Below, piece after piece: positions 16,126 to 25,074 of a stretch of 64,000 nt of DNA (within the stretch, counting starts at the first letter, position 1; every line of letters starts with the position of its first letter). A program made the position numbers and the translations under genes. The stretch covers positions 164,192-228,191 of the forward strand of contig NZ_KB891998.1 of the NCBI RefSeq assembly GCF_000373625.1, in the 5' to 3' direction. This stretch comes from Streptomyces sp. LaPpAH-108 (GTDB lineage Bacteria; Actinomycetota; Actinomycetes; Streptomycetales; Streptomycetaceae). The notes beneath the pieces were generated by a model, which worked only from the letters and a program-made list of their open reading frames with translations, was not told the DNA's origin and did not search any database.

Positions 16126-19100
16126 CTACTTCTCGGTGACGCCCGCCGAGTCGAACGTCGCCACCTCGTGCATCGCGCGCGCCGTGCTCTGCACCAGCGG
16201 CAGGGCGAGCAGCGCGCCCGTGCCCTCGCCCAGGCGCAGGTCGAGGTCGACCAGCGGGCGCAGGCCCAGCTTGTTGAGCGCGGCCACATGGCCGGGCTCG
16301 GCGCTGCGGTGCCCGGCGATGCAGGCGGCCAGCACCTCGGGGGCGATGGCGCGGGCCACGAGGGCCGCCGCTCCGGCGCTGACGCCGTCCAGGATCACCG
16401 GCGTACGCAGCGAGGCGCCGCCGAGCAGCAGGCCGACCATGGCCGCGTGCTCGAAGCCGCCGACGGCCGCGAGGACGCCGATCGGGTCGGCCGGGTCGGG
16501 CTGGTGGAGTTCCAGCGCGCGCCGGACCACCTCGGTCTTGCGGGCCAGCGTCTCGTCGTTGATGCCGGTGCCGCGCCCGGTGACCTCGGCCGGGTCGGCG
16601 CCGGTGAAGGCGGCGATCAGCGCGGCGGACGCGGTGGTGTTGGCGATGCCCATCTCACCGGTGAGCAGCGCCTTGTTCCCGGCCGCGACCAGGTCGCGGG
16701 CGGTCTCGATGCCGACCTCGATGGCGACCCTGGCCTCCTCGCGGGTCATCGCGGGTCCGGCGGTCATGTCGGAGGTGCCGCCCCGGATCTTGCGGGGCAG
16801 CAGACCGGGAGTGGCGGGCAGGTCGGCGACGACGCCGACGTCCACGACGCACACCTCGGCGCCGACCTGGCTCGCGAAGGCGTTGCAGACCGCGCCGCCG
16901 CCGAGGAAGTTGGCCACCATCTGGCCGGTGACCTCCTGCGGCCAGGGGGTGACGCCCTGGGCGTGCACCCCGTGGTCACCGGCGAAGATCGCGACGGCCG
17001 CGGGCTCCGGGATCGGCGGCGGGCACTGCCGGGAGAGACCGGACAGCTGCGCGGAGATGATCTCCAGCATGCCGAGCGCCCCGGCCGGCTTGGTCATGCG
17101 CTTCTGGCGCTCCCACGCCTCGCCGAGCGCCTTGGCGTCGAGCGGGCGGATCTGTGCGACGGTCTCGGCGAGCAGGTCGTGGGGTTCCTCTCCGGGCAGG
17201 GCGCGGCGCCCGTACGTCTCCTCGTGCACGACCCAGGACAGCGGGCGGCGCTTGGACCAGCCCGCCTGCATCAGCTCGGGCTCGTCCGGGAACTCGTCGA
17301 CGTACCCGACGCACAGGTAGGCGACGACCTCCAGGTGCTCGGGCAGGCCGAGCGCGCGGACCATCTCCCGCTCGTCGAAGAAGCTGACCCAGCCGACGCC
17401 GAGGCCCTCGGCGCGGGCGGCGAGCCACAGGTTCTCGACCGCGAGCGCGGAGGAGTACGGCGCCATCTGCGGCTGGGTGTGCCGGCCGAGGGTGTGACGG
17501 CCGCCCCGCGTGGGGTCGGCGGTGACGACGATGTTCACCGGGGTGTCGAGGATGGCCTCGATCTTCATTTCCTTGAACTGCTTCGCCCGGCCCTTGGGCA
17601 GCGACTTGGCGTACGCCTCGCGCTGGCTCATGGCCAGGTCGTGCATCGCGCGCCGGGTCTCGGCGGACTTGATGACGACGAAGTCCCAGGGCTGCGAGTG
17701 GCCCACCGACGGGGCGGTGTGCGCGGCCTCCAGGACGCGCAGCAGCACCTCGTGCGGGATGGGGTCGCTGCGGAAGCCGTTGCGGATGTCGCGGCGCTCG
17801 CGGATCACCTTGAGCACGGCCTCGCGCTCGGCGTCGTTGTAGGCGGGGGCGGCGGGGCCCGCGGGTGCGGGTGCTTCCGCCACGGCGGTCGCGTCCTGCT
17901 CGTCCTGGTCGGCGGCCCGGGTGTCCAGGTCCTCCGCGCTCTGGACGAGGTCCGGCTCCTCGGTCAGCTGCTCGGGCAGCCTCAGCGGCTGCGGCGGGGT
18001 CGGCGCGAGGTGCGGCGCGGTGGGCACCTGACCGTCGACCGGCACGAACTGACCGAGCGTCTGGTCCGGGTGCGGCTCCAGCGGGACGGCGGAGGGCAGC
18101 GGGGTTGCCTCCGGCGGCGCGGCGGCTTCCGGCGGCGCGACGAGCTGGGGGCCCTGGGTGGGTACGGGGGCCTCGTCGGCGACGGGGGCGGGCTCGGCGG
18201 GGGCCGGGGTTTCGGCCTCGGCCTCGGCCTCGGGAGCCGGTACGGGCTCGGGCGCCTCGGGAGTCGCCTCGGCGGCGGCCGGTACGGCGGGCTCGGCCGG
18301 GGCGGCACCCTGCGGGTCCGCGTCGGCGGGTGTGGCCGCCTGGGGCTCCGGCTGGGCCGGGAGGGCGGCATCCGGGACCGTCGCCTCGGCCGGGGCCACA
18401 GCCTCCGGCTGGGCCGCGTCGGGCACGGGCACCTGGGCGGGGTCGGCCTCCACCGGAGCGGCGCCGAGGGGTTCGGCCTCCGCCGGGACGGCCGCCTGCG
18501 GGTCAGCTTCCGCCAGGGCGGCGACCTGCGGGTCGGCTCCCGCCAGGGCGCCCGCCTGCGGGTCAACTTCCGCCAGGACGGCCGCCTGCGGGTCGGCCTC
18601 CGCCAGGGCGGCGACCTGCGGGTCCGCGTCGGCAGGCGCGGGAGCCTGCGGCTCGGCCTCGGCGGCAGCCTGCGGCTGGGCCGGGTCGGGGACCGGGACC
18701 TGCGCGGGGTCGGCCGCAGCCGGGACGGCGGCGTGCGGGTCCGGTTCGGCCGGAGCGACGGCCTGCGGCTCCCCTTCGGCCGGAGCGACGGCGTGCAGGT
18801 CCGGTTCAGCCGGAGCAGCGGCGTGCGGCTCCCCTTCGGCCGGAGCGGCGGCCTGCTGGGCCGCGTCGGGCGCGGGGGCCTGTTCCGGGTCGGCCGTGAC
18901 CACGAGGTCGGCCTGCGGGTCCGGCTCCACCGGAGCGGCGGCCTGGGCCGGGATGGCCGCAGCGGCCTCGGCGGCGACCGGCTCCGCAGCGGCCGACGCG
19001 GCCACCTCCGGCGTCGCGGGCTCGACCTGCTCGACCTGCTCCGCCGGGGCCCCCACCACGGCGACGGCCGGGGCCGCCTCCTGCGGCTCCTCGGCCGACG

Positions 19101-19902
19101 GAACCACGGCCTCGGGCTCCGGCGCCACGACCGCGCTCTCGGCCGGCGGAACCACAGCCTCCGTCACCACACCAGCCTCGGCAGGCACAGCTTCAGCGGC
19201 AGCGACCTCGTACACCCCGTCGTGGCCGTCCACCGGCTGGACCCCGTCGTGCGCGTGCACGACGCCGGTCGCCTGGGTGGCCATGCGGGCCATGGCGGCC
19301 TGGGCGGGGTCGGGAGCGGTGCCGGGGACCGGGCCAACCGTTTCGGCGGTGGGCGGCGACACGGCGGCGGCCACGTTCCACTGGCCCGTCCCCTGCGGAA
19401 CGGCCTCGTGGAGGTGCGGTGCCTCCGCGTACTCGGGACCGGCCACGGGCTGGACGGGCTGCCGTACGGGCGCGCCCGCCGGGCCACGGTCGGCCAGCGA
19501 ACGCACCGGGCTGGCGGAGGTGTCGGGGATCGGCGGGCCGAGGTGCAGCGGCCTGCGCGGCGGCTGCACCGACGGGCCGTGCGGGGCCGACAGGATGGGG
19601 GACGGCGTCACGGAGACGGGGCCCGCCTCGGGCAGCCGTACGCCGGTGAGGTCGACCTGCCCGCTGTCCCGGCCCGACGCCTCGTGCGCGCCCGGCTGGT
19701 GGACGGCCTCCACGACCGGTTCCGGTGCGGGCGGCGGCACTTCGTTGCCCCATGCGCCCTGGGCGCCCGGCAGCAGCAGGTCTTCATCCCCGGCGGGCGC
19801 CTCGGCGACGTAGGTGTAGCCGTGGGCGGGGGCGCCCGGCTGCTCCACCATGCCTGCGCTCTCCGGCTGTCCCTCGCCCGGGATCTGGCCGGTGTCGGTC
19901 AT
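16126..19902 (-). CDS. cobT: BluB-CobT fusion with a long disordered N-terminus
   Basis: The protein has 1258 residues. Residues about 1-680 are low-complexity Pro/Ala/Glu/Gln sequence, including many degenerate copies of a unit like AAVPAEADPQ (about 330-490). Residues about 686-895 are nitroreductase/BluB-like (VIRERRDIRNGF, PSVGHSQPWDFVVI, GVGWVSFF), expected to make 5,6-dimethylbenzimidazole from FMNH2. Residues about 905-1258 are CobT: KPAGALGMLE, FAGDHGVHAQGVTPWP, the GEMGIANTT loop and GTGIND, activating the base to its ribotide. So both lower-ligand steps of B12 are on one chain. The N-terminus is far longer than any catalytic need. Confidence 0.9.
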   Translation of the reverse strand: MTDTGQIPGEGQPESAGMVEQPGAPAHGYTYVAEAPAGDEDLLLPGAQGAWGNEVPPPAPEPVVEAVHQPGAHEASGRDSGQVDLTGVRLPEAGPVSVTPSPILSAPHGPSVQPPRRPLHLGPPIPDTSASPVRSLADRGPAGAPVRQPVQPVAGPEYAEAPHLHEAVPQGTGQWNVAAAVSPPTAETVGPVPGTAPDPAQAAMARMATQATGVVHAHDGVQPVDGHDGVYEVAAAEAVPAEAGVVTEAVVPPAESAVVAPEPEAVVPSAEEPQEAAPAVAVVGAPAEQVEQVEPATPEVAASAAAEPVAAEAAAAIPAQAAAPVEPDPQADLVVTADPEQAPAPDAAQQAAAPAEGEPHAAAPAEPDLHAVAPAEGEPQAVAPAEPDPHAAVPAAADPAQVPVPDPAQPQAAAEAEPQAPAPADADPQVAALAEADPQAAVLAEVDPQAGALAGADPQVAALAEADPQAAVPAEAEPLGAAPVEADPAQVPVPDAAQPEAVAPAEATVPDAALPAQPEPQAATPADADPQGAAPAEPAVPAAAEATPEAPEPVPAPEAEAEAETPAPAEPAPVADEAPVPTQGPQLVAPPEAAAPPEATPLPSAVPLEPHPDQTLGQFVPVDGQVPTAPHLAPTPPQPLRLPEQLTEEPDLVQSAEDLDTRAADQDEQDATAVAEAPAPAGPAAPAYNDAEREAVLKVIRERRDIRNGFRSDPIPHEVLLRVLEAAHTAPSVGHSQPWDFVVIKSAETRRAMHDLAMSQREAYAKSLPKGRAKQFKEMKIEAILDTPVNIVVTADPTRGGRHTLGRHTQPQMAPYSSALAVENLWLAARAEGLGVGWVSFFDEREMVRALGLPEHLEVVAYLCVGYVDEFPDEPELMQAGWSKRRPLSWVVHEETYGRRALPGEEPHDLLAETVAQIRPLDAKALGEAWERQKRMTKPAGALGMLEIISAQLSGLSRQCPPPIPEPAAVAIFAGDHGVHAQGVTPWPQEVTGQMVANFLGGGAVCNAFASQVGAEVCVVDVGVVADLPATPGLLPRKIRGGTSDMTAGPAMTREEARVAIEVGIETARDLVAAGNKALLTGEMGIANTTASAALIAAFTGADPAEVTGRGTGINDETLARKTEVVRRALELHQPDPADPIGVLAAVGGFEHAAMVGLLLGGASLRTPVILDGVSAGAAALVARAIAPEVLAACIAGHRSAEPGHVAALNKLGLRPLVDLDLRLGEGTGALLALPLVQSTARAMHEVATFDSAGVTEK

Positions 19903-20312
19903 GCGTACCCCTCGCCCATCGCTTCAGTGCTCCTACGACCAGCTCACCCGGAACGGCGCACCGACCGCCCCGTAGTGAGAACGAGCGTCCGTGCCCGGCG
20001 GCACGAACGGCCGCCAGAAATGACGACAAAGCCATTCAGTGGCATGAAAACCGCCAGTGGCATTGTCCCGCTGTCGCGTCCTCGCGACAGCGTGATCCGC
20101 GACTGCCCGTTGTGGACTGCGCCACGTCGCGCGTCCTGTGGTGTCGTGGTACCCCACCCGCCCCCAAAACGGGCGTGCGTTCCGGACATTGGCGAACGAA
20201 CTTCCGGTGCGCCGGTGCGGTACAACGATCGGCCAGCCTACCGCGCGCGGTACGACAACAGGATCACGGGGCGGGCGCGAGCTGCCCTTTCCGCCCCGGT
20301 ACGCCCCTCGGG
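19903..20312 (-). promoter_or_regulatory. Leader/promoter region of the cobT fusion
   Basis: These 410 bases hold no gene. On the minus strand ATGCCACTG occurs twice 18 bp apart (plus-strand copies 20037-20045 and 20055-20063), the upstream one inside the palindrome GCCACTGGC. Next to them is a perfect 10-bp hairpin with a 4-nt loop (20069-20092), about 170 bp before the cobT start. A cobalamin riboswitch would be expected here, but I could not recognise its full conserved core. Confidence 0.4.
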
Positions 20313-21530
20313 TCAGCGCGGGGTGTCGCGGCGGGGCAGTTCGCCCGTGAGCAGGAACGCGACGCTCCGCTCGGTCTCCGTCCAGGCGCGGGTGTCAAGT
20401 TCGACGGCCTGGAGGAGGGCGCACTCGACGCGGTAGCCGTGCTCGGTCAGGTCGCGGCCGACGAGTTCGGCCGCGTCACGGGTCGCGGCGTGGGTGACGA
20501 TGCGCTGCGGGCGGCGGTCGGCCACCGCGGAGACCACGGCCGCTCCCCCGCCGCCGACGCGTACGACGTCGGGCTCGGGCAGGTTCTCCAGGGCGTGCGG
20601 GGCCTGGCCCTGGACGATCTGGAGCTGGACCCCGTGGGCGCGCGCGGCGGCGTCGGTGCGGGCGCAGGCGGCCGGGTCGTGGTCGACGGCGATGACGGCG
20701 GCTCCGGCGCGCGCGGCGTCCACGGCGAAGGCGCCCGCGCCGCAGCCGATGTCCCACACCAGGTCGCCCGTGCGGGGGCCCAGGCGCGCGAGTTGGGCGG
20801 CGCGCAGCAGTTCGGTCTCGCCCTCGCCGAGGCCGCCGCCGTACGCCGCGTCGGGCTGGGTCCAGCCGCGCGGGCCGACGGCGGGGTCGCGCCCGGCGAG
20901 CCAGCCGCCGCCCTCGACGGCGCCGGGGTGGCCGCCGATGACGATGACGACGTTGGGGTCGCGCCAGGTGTGGTCGGCGGCCTTGTCGGAGGTGAGGACG
21001 CTGACGCGTTCGTTCTCGGTGCCCAGTTCCTCGCAGACGACGAAGGTGCGGTGCACTCCGTCGAGGAGCAGGCCGAGTTCGGCGGGTCCGGCGCCGGGCG
21101 CGGTGAGGACGGCGACCTTGGGGTGGGCGCGGCAGACGTTGACGGCCCGGCGCAGGGTGCGCGGGTGGGCGACGACGACCTGGGCGTCGTCCCAGGGCAT
21201 CCCGGCGCGGGCGAAGGCGGCGGCGACGGAGGAGACGCCGGGGACGACCTCGACCTCCAGGCCGAACTGGGGGTCGCGCAGGGTGCGGACGACGCCGAAG
21301 AAGCCGGGGTCGCCGTCGGCGAGCACGGCGGCGGTGCCGCGGTGGGCGGCGATGCGGCGGGCGGCCAGGGTGAGGCTGCCGAGCCGGACGCGTTCGGCGG
21401 TGGGCGGGATCTCGGGCAGTGCCAGGTGGTGGGCGGCGCCCGCGACGAGCGTGGCGGCGCCGAGGGCGCCGCGTGCCGCCTCGGTCAGCGGCGAGCCGTC
21501 CCAGCCGATCACCGTGACCCGGTCGGCCAT
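20313..21530 (-). CDS. cobL: Precorrin-6Y C5,15-methyltransferase (decarboxylating), CbiE-CbiT type
   Basis: The 405-residue fusion has a CbiE tetrapyrrole-methylase domain (about 1-205; VTVIGWDG, LADGDPGFFGV, VPGVSSVAAAFARAG) followed by a CbiT SAM-dependent methyltransferase domain (about 215-400; GDLVWDIGCGAGAFAVDAAR). It methylates C5 and C15 of precorrin-6Y and removes the acetate carboxylate, late in corrin-ring synthesis. It lies upstream of the cobT fusion on the same strand with a 410-bp gap. Confidence 0.9.
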   Translation of the reverse strand: MADRVTVIGWDGSPLTEAARGALGAATLVAGAAHHLALPEIPPTAERVRLGSLTLAARRIAAHRGTAAVLADGDPGFFGVVRTLRDPQFGLEVEVVPGVSSVAAAFARAGMPWDDAQVVVAHPRTLRRAVNVCRAHPKVAVLTAPGAGPAELGLLLDGVHRTFVVCEELGTENERVSVLTSDKAADHTWRDPNVVIVIGGHPGAVEGGGWLAGRDPAVGPRGWTQPDAAYGGGLGEGETELLRAAQLARLGPRTGDLVWDIGCGAGAFAVDAARAGAAVIAVDHDPAACARTDAAARAHGVQLQIVQGQAPHALENLPEPDVVRVGGGGAAVVSAVADRRPQRIVTHAATRDAAELVGRDLTEHGYRVECALLQAVELDTRAWTETERSVAFLLTGELPRRDTPR

Positions 21531-21672
21531 CGTCGTCAGTCTCCAGGTCTTCGCAGGTCGTCAAGGGGGTGGCCCGGAGTGCGGGCTCCGTGAGGTTACC
21601 TGGTCGGGCGGGAGCGCGGGGGCCCGGGTGGTCTCCGGTGCCCGCCGTCGCCCCGGCCGGGCCCGGGCGGGG

Positions 21673-22320
21673 TCAGTTCCAGTCGGCGTAGTCGGAGTAC
21701 GCGGGGAAGCCCCGGCTGTCGGAGAGCTGGTCGTCGGCGCCCTCCAGGTCCTCGGGCAGCAGGCTCCAGACGATGTAGTCGGTGCGCATGTCGGTCCAGG
21801 TGCCGTCCTCGGTGCGGACGTGCACTATGCAGGCGTTGCGCAGGACGCCCTCGCTGATGCAGCCGATCTTCTGGGCGACCTGCTGGGAGGCGGTGTTGTC
21901 GGCGGCGGTGCGGATCTCGATGCGCTCGAACTTCTGGTCGCCGAAGAGCCATTGGGCGGTGGCGAGCGCGGCCTCGGAGGCGTAGCCCTCGCCGCGGGCC
22001 CATGGGGCGATGATGTACGACAGCTCGCTGGACCTGATCTGCCAGTCGGTCTTGGTGAGTTGGACGATGCCGACCAGGCGCTGGGTGAGGAACTCGGTGA
22101 CGGCGAGGTCGAGTCCGCGTCCGGCGGTGCGTTCGGCGGGGGCGTACTCGGTGATCCAGTGCCGGGCGCCCTCCTCGGTGAAGGGCTGGGGTACGTCCGT
22201 CCAGGCGGCGACCTGTTCGTCGTTCATCATCTCGGCCAGTGCGGGCACGTCGTCCTCGTCGAGGGGGCGCAGCACCAACCGCTCCGTGCTGATGGAGATG
22301 TTGGGGAAGGTGCTAGTCAT
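21673..22320 (-). CDS. RimJ/RimL-type GNAT acetyltransferase
   Basis: The 215-residue protein starts with the RimJ/L pattern (ISTERLVLRPLDEDDVPAL). Its acetyl-CoA site is WARGEGYASEAALATAQW, and IEIRTAADNTASQQVAQKIGC follows, as in ribosomal-protein N-acetyltransferases. The C-terminal 25 residues (LEGADDQLSDSRGFPAYSD) are an acidic extension. The substrate is unknown. Confidence 0.85.
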   Translation of the reverse strand: MTSTFPNISISTERLVLRPLDEDDVPALAEMMNDEQVAAWTDVPQPFTEEGARHWITEYAPAERTAGRGLDLAVTEFLTQRLVGIVQLTKTDWQIRSSELSYIIAPWARGEGYASEAALATAQWLFGDQKFERIEIRTAADNTASQQVAQKIGCISEGVLRNACIVHVRTEDGTWTDMRTDYIVWSLLPEDLEGADDQLSDSRGFPAYSDYADWN

Positions 22321-22534
22321 GCGCCGCTCCGTAACGTCGGATCGTTTTGTGAGGGGCCGTCAGAGAGGCCCCCTGAACTGCCCAGCATGAAGCATGTAAC
22401 CACTGAAACGCACGAGGGGCCCCTCCCCCGCCGTCCCCGTGCGTCACGGGAACCCCCTTGCGGGGCGCGGGAGTGGGGCCGTACGCGCCGTGTGCGGCGG
22501 GCCGGAGACCGCCGCCTCGGCGGACGCCGCCGGG

Positions 22535-23368
22535 TCAGCTGCCGCTGACCGGCAGGACCGAGCCCTGGTACTTGTCCTCGATGAACTTCTTCACCTCGGG
22601 CGAGGTCAGCAGCTCGGCGAGCTTCTTGACCCGCGGGTCCTTCTCGCTGCCGCGCTTGACGGCGAGGAGGTTGGCGTAGGGGTTGTTCTTCGCGGACTCC
22701 AGGTAGATCGAGTCCTTGGTGGGGCTGAGCCCGGCGTCCTGGGCGAAGTTGTTGTTGATGACGGCGGCGTCCATGTCCCCGAGCGAGCGCGGGAGCTGGG
22801 CGGCCTCCATCTCCTTGAACTTCAGGTGCCGGGGGTTCTTGACGACGTCCGCCGGGGACGCCTGGGCACCGGCGTCCTTCTTCAGCTCGATGACTCCGCT
22901 CGCGGCGAGGAGCTTGAGCGCGCGGGCCTCGTTGGTCAGGTCGTTGGGCACGCCGACGGTGGCTCCGTCGGGGAGCTTGGTGACGTCCTCGACCTTCTTG
23001 GAGTAGACGCCCATGGGCGGCAGGTAGGCGTCGACCACCGGCACCAGGTCGGTGCCCTTGGACTTGTTGAAGTCGTCCAGGAAGGGCTTGTTCTGGTAGA
23101 GGTTCGCGTCCAGCGAGCCCTCCTGGAGCGCGGTGTTGGGCAGGACGTAGTCCGTGAACTCCTTGACCTGGAGCTTGAGTCCGGCCTTGGCGGCGAGGTG
23201 TCCCTTGATGTAGTCGAGCACCTCACCGGCCGGGACCGGGGTGGCGCCGACGACGAGTGCGCCGTCCTTGTCACCACCGCTGTCCGAGGCCGAGCCCGAG
23301 CCGCAGGCGGTGAGGCCGAGGCCGAGCGGGAGGGCGGCGGCCACCGCGAGCCATACGGTCTTGCGCAT
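22535..23368 (-). CDS. metQ: MetQ-like methionine-binding lipoprotein (second copy)
   Basis: The 277-residue NlpA/MetQ protein has signal peptide MRKTVWLAVAAALPLGLGL and lipobox LTAC. The mature part has the family segments LKLQVKEFTDYVLPN, GVPNDLTNEARALKLL and IEDKYQGSVLPVSGS. It captures methionine outside the membrane for MetNI. It is the last gene of the metNIQQ set and about 33 bp from the first metQ, of which it is a clear paralogue. Confidence 0.9.
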   Translation of the reverse strand: MRKTVWLAVAAALPLGLGLTACGSGSASDSGGDKDGALVVGATPVPAGEVLDYIKGHLAAKAGLKLQVKEFTDYVLPNTALQEGSLDANLYQNKPFLDDFNKSKGTDLVPVVDAYLPPMGVYSKKVEDVTKLPDGATVGVPNDLTNEARALKLLAASGVIELKKDAGAQASPADVVKNPRHLKFKEMEAAQLPRSLGDMDAAVINNNFAQDAGLSPTKDSIYLESAKNNPYANLLAVKRGSEKDPRVKKLAELLTSPEVKKFIEDKYQGSVLPVSGS

Positions 23369-23401
23369 GTCGATCCCCTTGTCGTGCGAGCGCGTTGTGG
23401 A

Positions 23402-24238
23402 TCAGAACGAGGGGATGACGGAACCCTGGTACTTGTCCTCGATGAACTTCTTCACCTCGGGCGAGGTGAGCAGCTTGGCGAGCTTCTTGACGCGGGGGTC
23501 CTTCTCGTTGCCCTTCTTCACGGCGAGGAAGTTGCCGTAGGGGTTGTCCTTCGGGGACTCCAGGACGAGGGCGTCCTTGGCGGGCTTGAGACCGGCGGAT
23601 ATCGCGTAGTTGCCGTTGACGACGGCCGCGTCCACGTCGTCCAGGGAGCGCGGGGTCTGGGCGGCCTCGACCTCCTTGAACTTCAGGTTCTTGGGGTTCT
23701 TGGTGATGTCGGCCGGGGTCGCCTCGTTGCCCACGCCGTCCTTGAGCGTGATGAGCTTGTTGGCGGCGAGCAGCTTGAGGGCACGGGCCTCGTTGACGGC
23801 GTCGTTGGGGACGGCGACGGTCGCACCGCTCTTCAGCGCGTCGGCCTTCTTGACCTTGTGGGAGTAGAGGCCGAGCGGCTCCAGGTGCACCGTGACGACG
23901 GGCACGATGTGGGTGCCGCGCTTCTTGTTGAAGTCGTCCAGGTACGGCTGGTTCTGGAAGTAGTTGGCACCGACGGAGCCGTCCTCGGTCGCCGTGTTCG
24001 GCGTGATGTAGTCCGTGAACTCCTTGACCTGGAGGTCGAGTCCGGCCTTCTTCGCCAGGTTCTTGTTGACGAAGTTCAGGATCTCGGCGTGCGGGGTCGG
24101 GCTCGCGGCGACGATCAGCGGTCCGCTGTAGTCGGCGGAGCCGGCGGAGTCCTTGCCGGAGCCGCCGCAGGCGGTCAGCCCGAAGGCGAGGGCTCCGGCG
24201 GCGAGGACGGCGGTGGTGAGCTTGGCGGTGTTACGCAC
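23402..24238 (-). CDS. metQ: MetQ-like methionine-binding lipoprotein (first copy)
   Basis: The GTG at 24238, with AAGGAAAGG upstream, gives 278 residues starting MRNTAKLTTAVLAAGALAFG with lipobox LTAC. The protein shares EFTDYITPNTA, VPNDAVNEARALKLLAANK and the C-terminal KFIEDKYQGSV with the second copy. It is the expected solute-binding partner of MetI/MetN. Longer in-frame readings upstream are Arg/His-rich and not signal-like, so they were rejected. Confidence 0.9.
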   Translation of the reverse strand: MRNTAKLTTAVLAAGALAFGLTACGGSGKDSAGSADYSGPLIVAASPTPHAEILNFVNKNLAKKAGLDLQVKEFTDYITPNTATEDGSVGANYFQNQPYLDDFNKKRGTHIVPVVTVHLEPLGLYSHKVKKADALKSGATVAVPNDAVNEARALKLLAANKLITLKDGVGNEATPADITKNPKNLKFKEVEAAQTPRSLDDVDAAVVNGNYAISAGLKPAKDALVLESPKDNPYGNFLAVKKGNEKDPRVKKLAKLLTSPEVKKFIEDKYQGSVIPSF

Positions 24239-24336
24239 GAAAAGTGCCTTTCCTTGGGTGGTGCGACCCCGTGTACGGGTGAACGGGGAGTCTGGGGGTG
24301 CTCCTCGGGGAGGGCGAGCGGACGGCCGGGACCGGC

Positions 24337-25074
24337 TCAGGCGACCTTGGAGATGTCGGCCGCGGCCGGTTCGGTGGCCTTCAGCAGCCGCAGCTTCGGC
24401 GCGGGTCCTGAGCGTCCGCCGCGTCCGTGCAGGGAGCGGGCCGTGAAGTCGCCGATGAACTGGATGAGAGAGATGACGACGGCGAGGATGCCGACGATGA
24501 TCCACATCAGTTCGGTCTCGAAGCGCTGGTAGCCGTAGCGGACGGCGAGGTCGCCGAGGCCGCCGCCGCCGACGGTGCCGGCCATGGCGGAGTAGCCGAT
24601 GAGGGCGATGATCGTCGTGGTGGTGCTGGCGATCAGCGAGGGCAGCGCCTCGGGGATGAGGACCTTGCGGACGATCGTCCAGGTGTTGCCGCCCATGGCC
24701 TGCACGGCCTCGACGAGTCCGCCGTCCACCTCACGCACGGCCGTCTCGACCAGGCGCGCGAAGAACGGGATGCCGCCGATGGCGAGCGGGACGATCGCGG
24801 CGGTGGTGCCGATGGTGGTGCCGGTGACCCAGCGGGTGAAGCTCATCAGCGCGACCATCAGGATGATGAACGGCATCGAGCGGCCGATGTTCACGATCTG
24901 GCCGAGCACCTTGTTGGCGACGATGTTCTGGAGCAGGCCGCCCCGGTCGGTCAGGACCAGGAGGATGCCGAGCGGAAGGCCGACGGCGACGGCTATCAGC
25001 GTGGACCAGAGCATCATGGTGAACGTCTCGGAACACGCCTGCGTCAGCAGGGGCTGCATCTCGGACCAGGTCAC
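24337..25074 (-). CDS. metI: Methionine ABC transporter permease
   Basis: The 245-residue permease has five to six membrane segments and the coupling EAA loop (EAVQAMGGNTWTIVRKVLIPEALP, given in part: EAVQAMGG...LIPEA). The GTG start at 25074 overlaps the metN stop (GTGA), a sign of coupled translation. The C-terminal tail (about 215-245) is longer and more basic than in Proteobacteria. Confidence 0.92.
   Translation of the reverse strand: MTWSEMQPLLTQACSETFTMMLWSTLIAVAVGLPLGILLVLTDRGGLLQNIVANKVLGQIVNIGRSMPFIILMVALMSFTRWVTGTTIGTTAAIVPLAIGGIPFFARLVETAVREVDGGLVEAVQAMGGNTWTIVRKVLIPEALPSLIASTTTTIIALIGYSAMAGTVGGGGLGDLAVRYGYQRFETELMWIIVGILAVVISLIQFIGDFTARSLHGRGGRSGPAPKLRLLKATEPAAADISKVA

Noticed and set aside
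19903..20312. Cobalamin riboswitch before cobT
   Set aside because: GCCACTG-like segments occur, but the ordered set of conserved B12-box elements could not be traced on either strand; kept only as a leader of unknown type.
16060..20436. Very long rightward open frame (over 1,400 codons) opposite the cobT fusion gene
   Set aside because: It is the antisense of a GC-rich gene; the translation is Gly/Arg/Val low-complexity with no domain, while the minus strand gives clear BluB and CobT domains.
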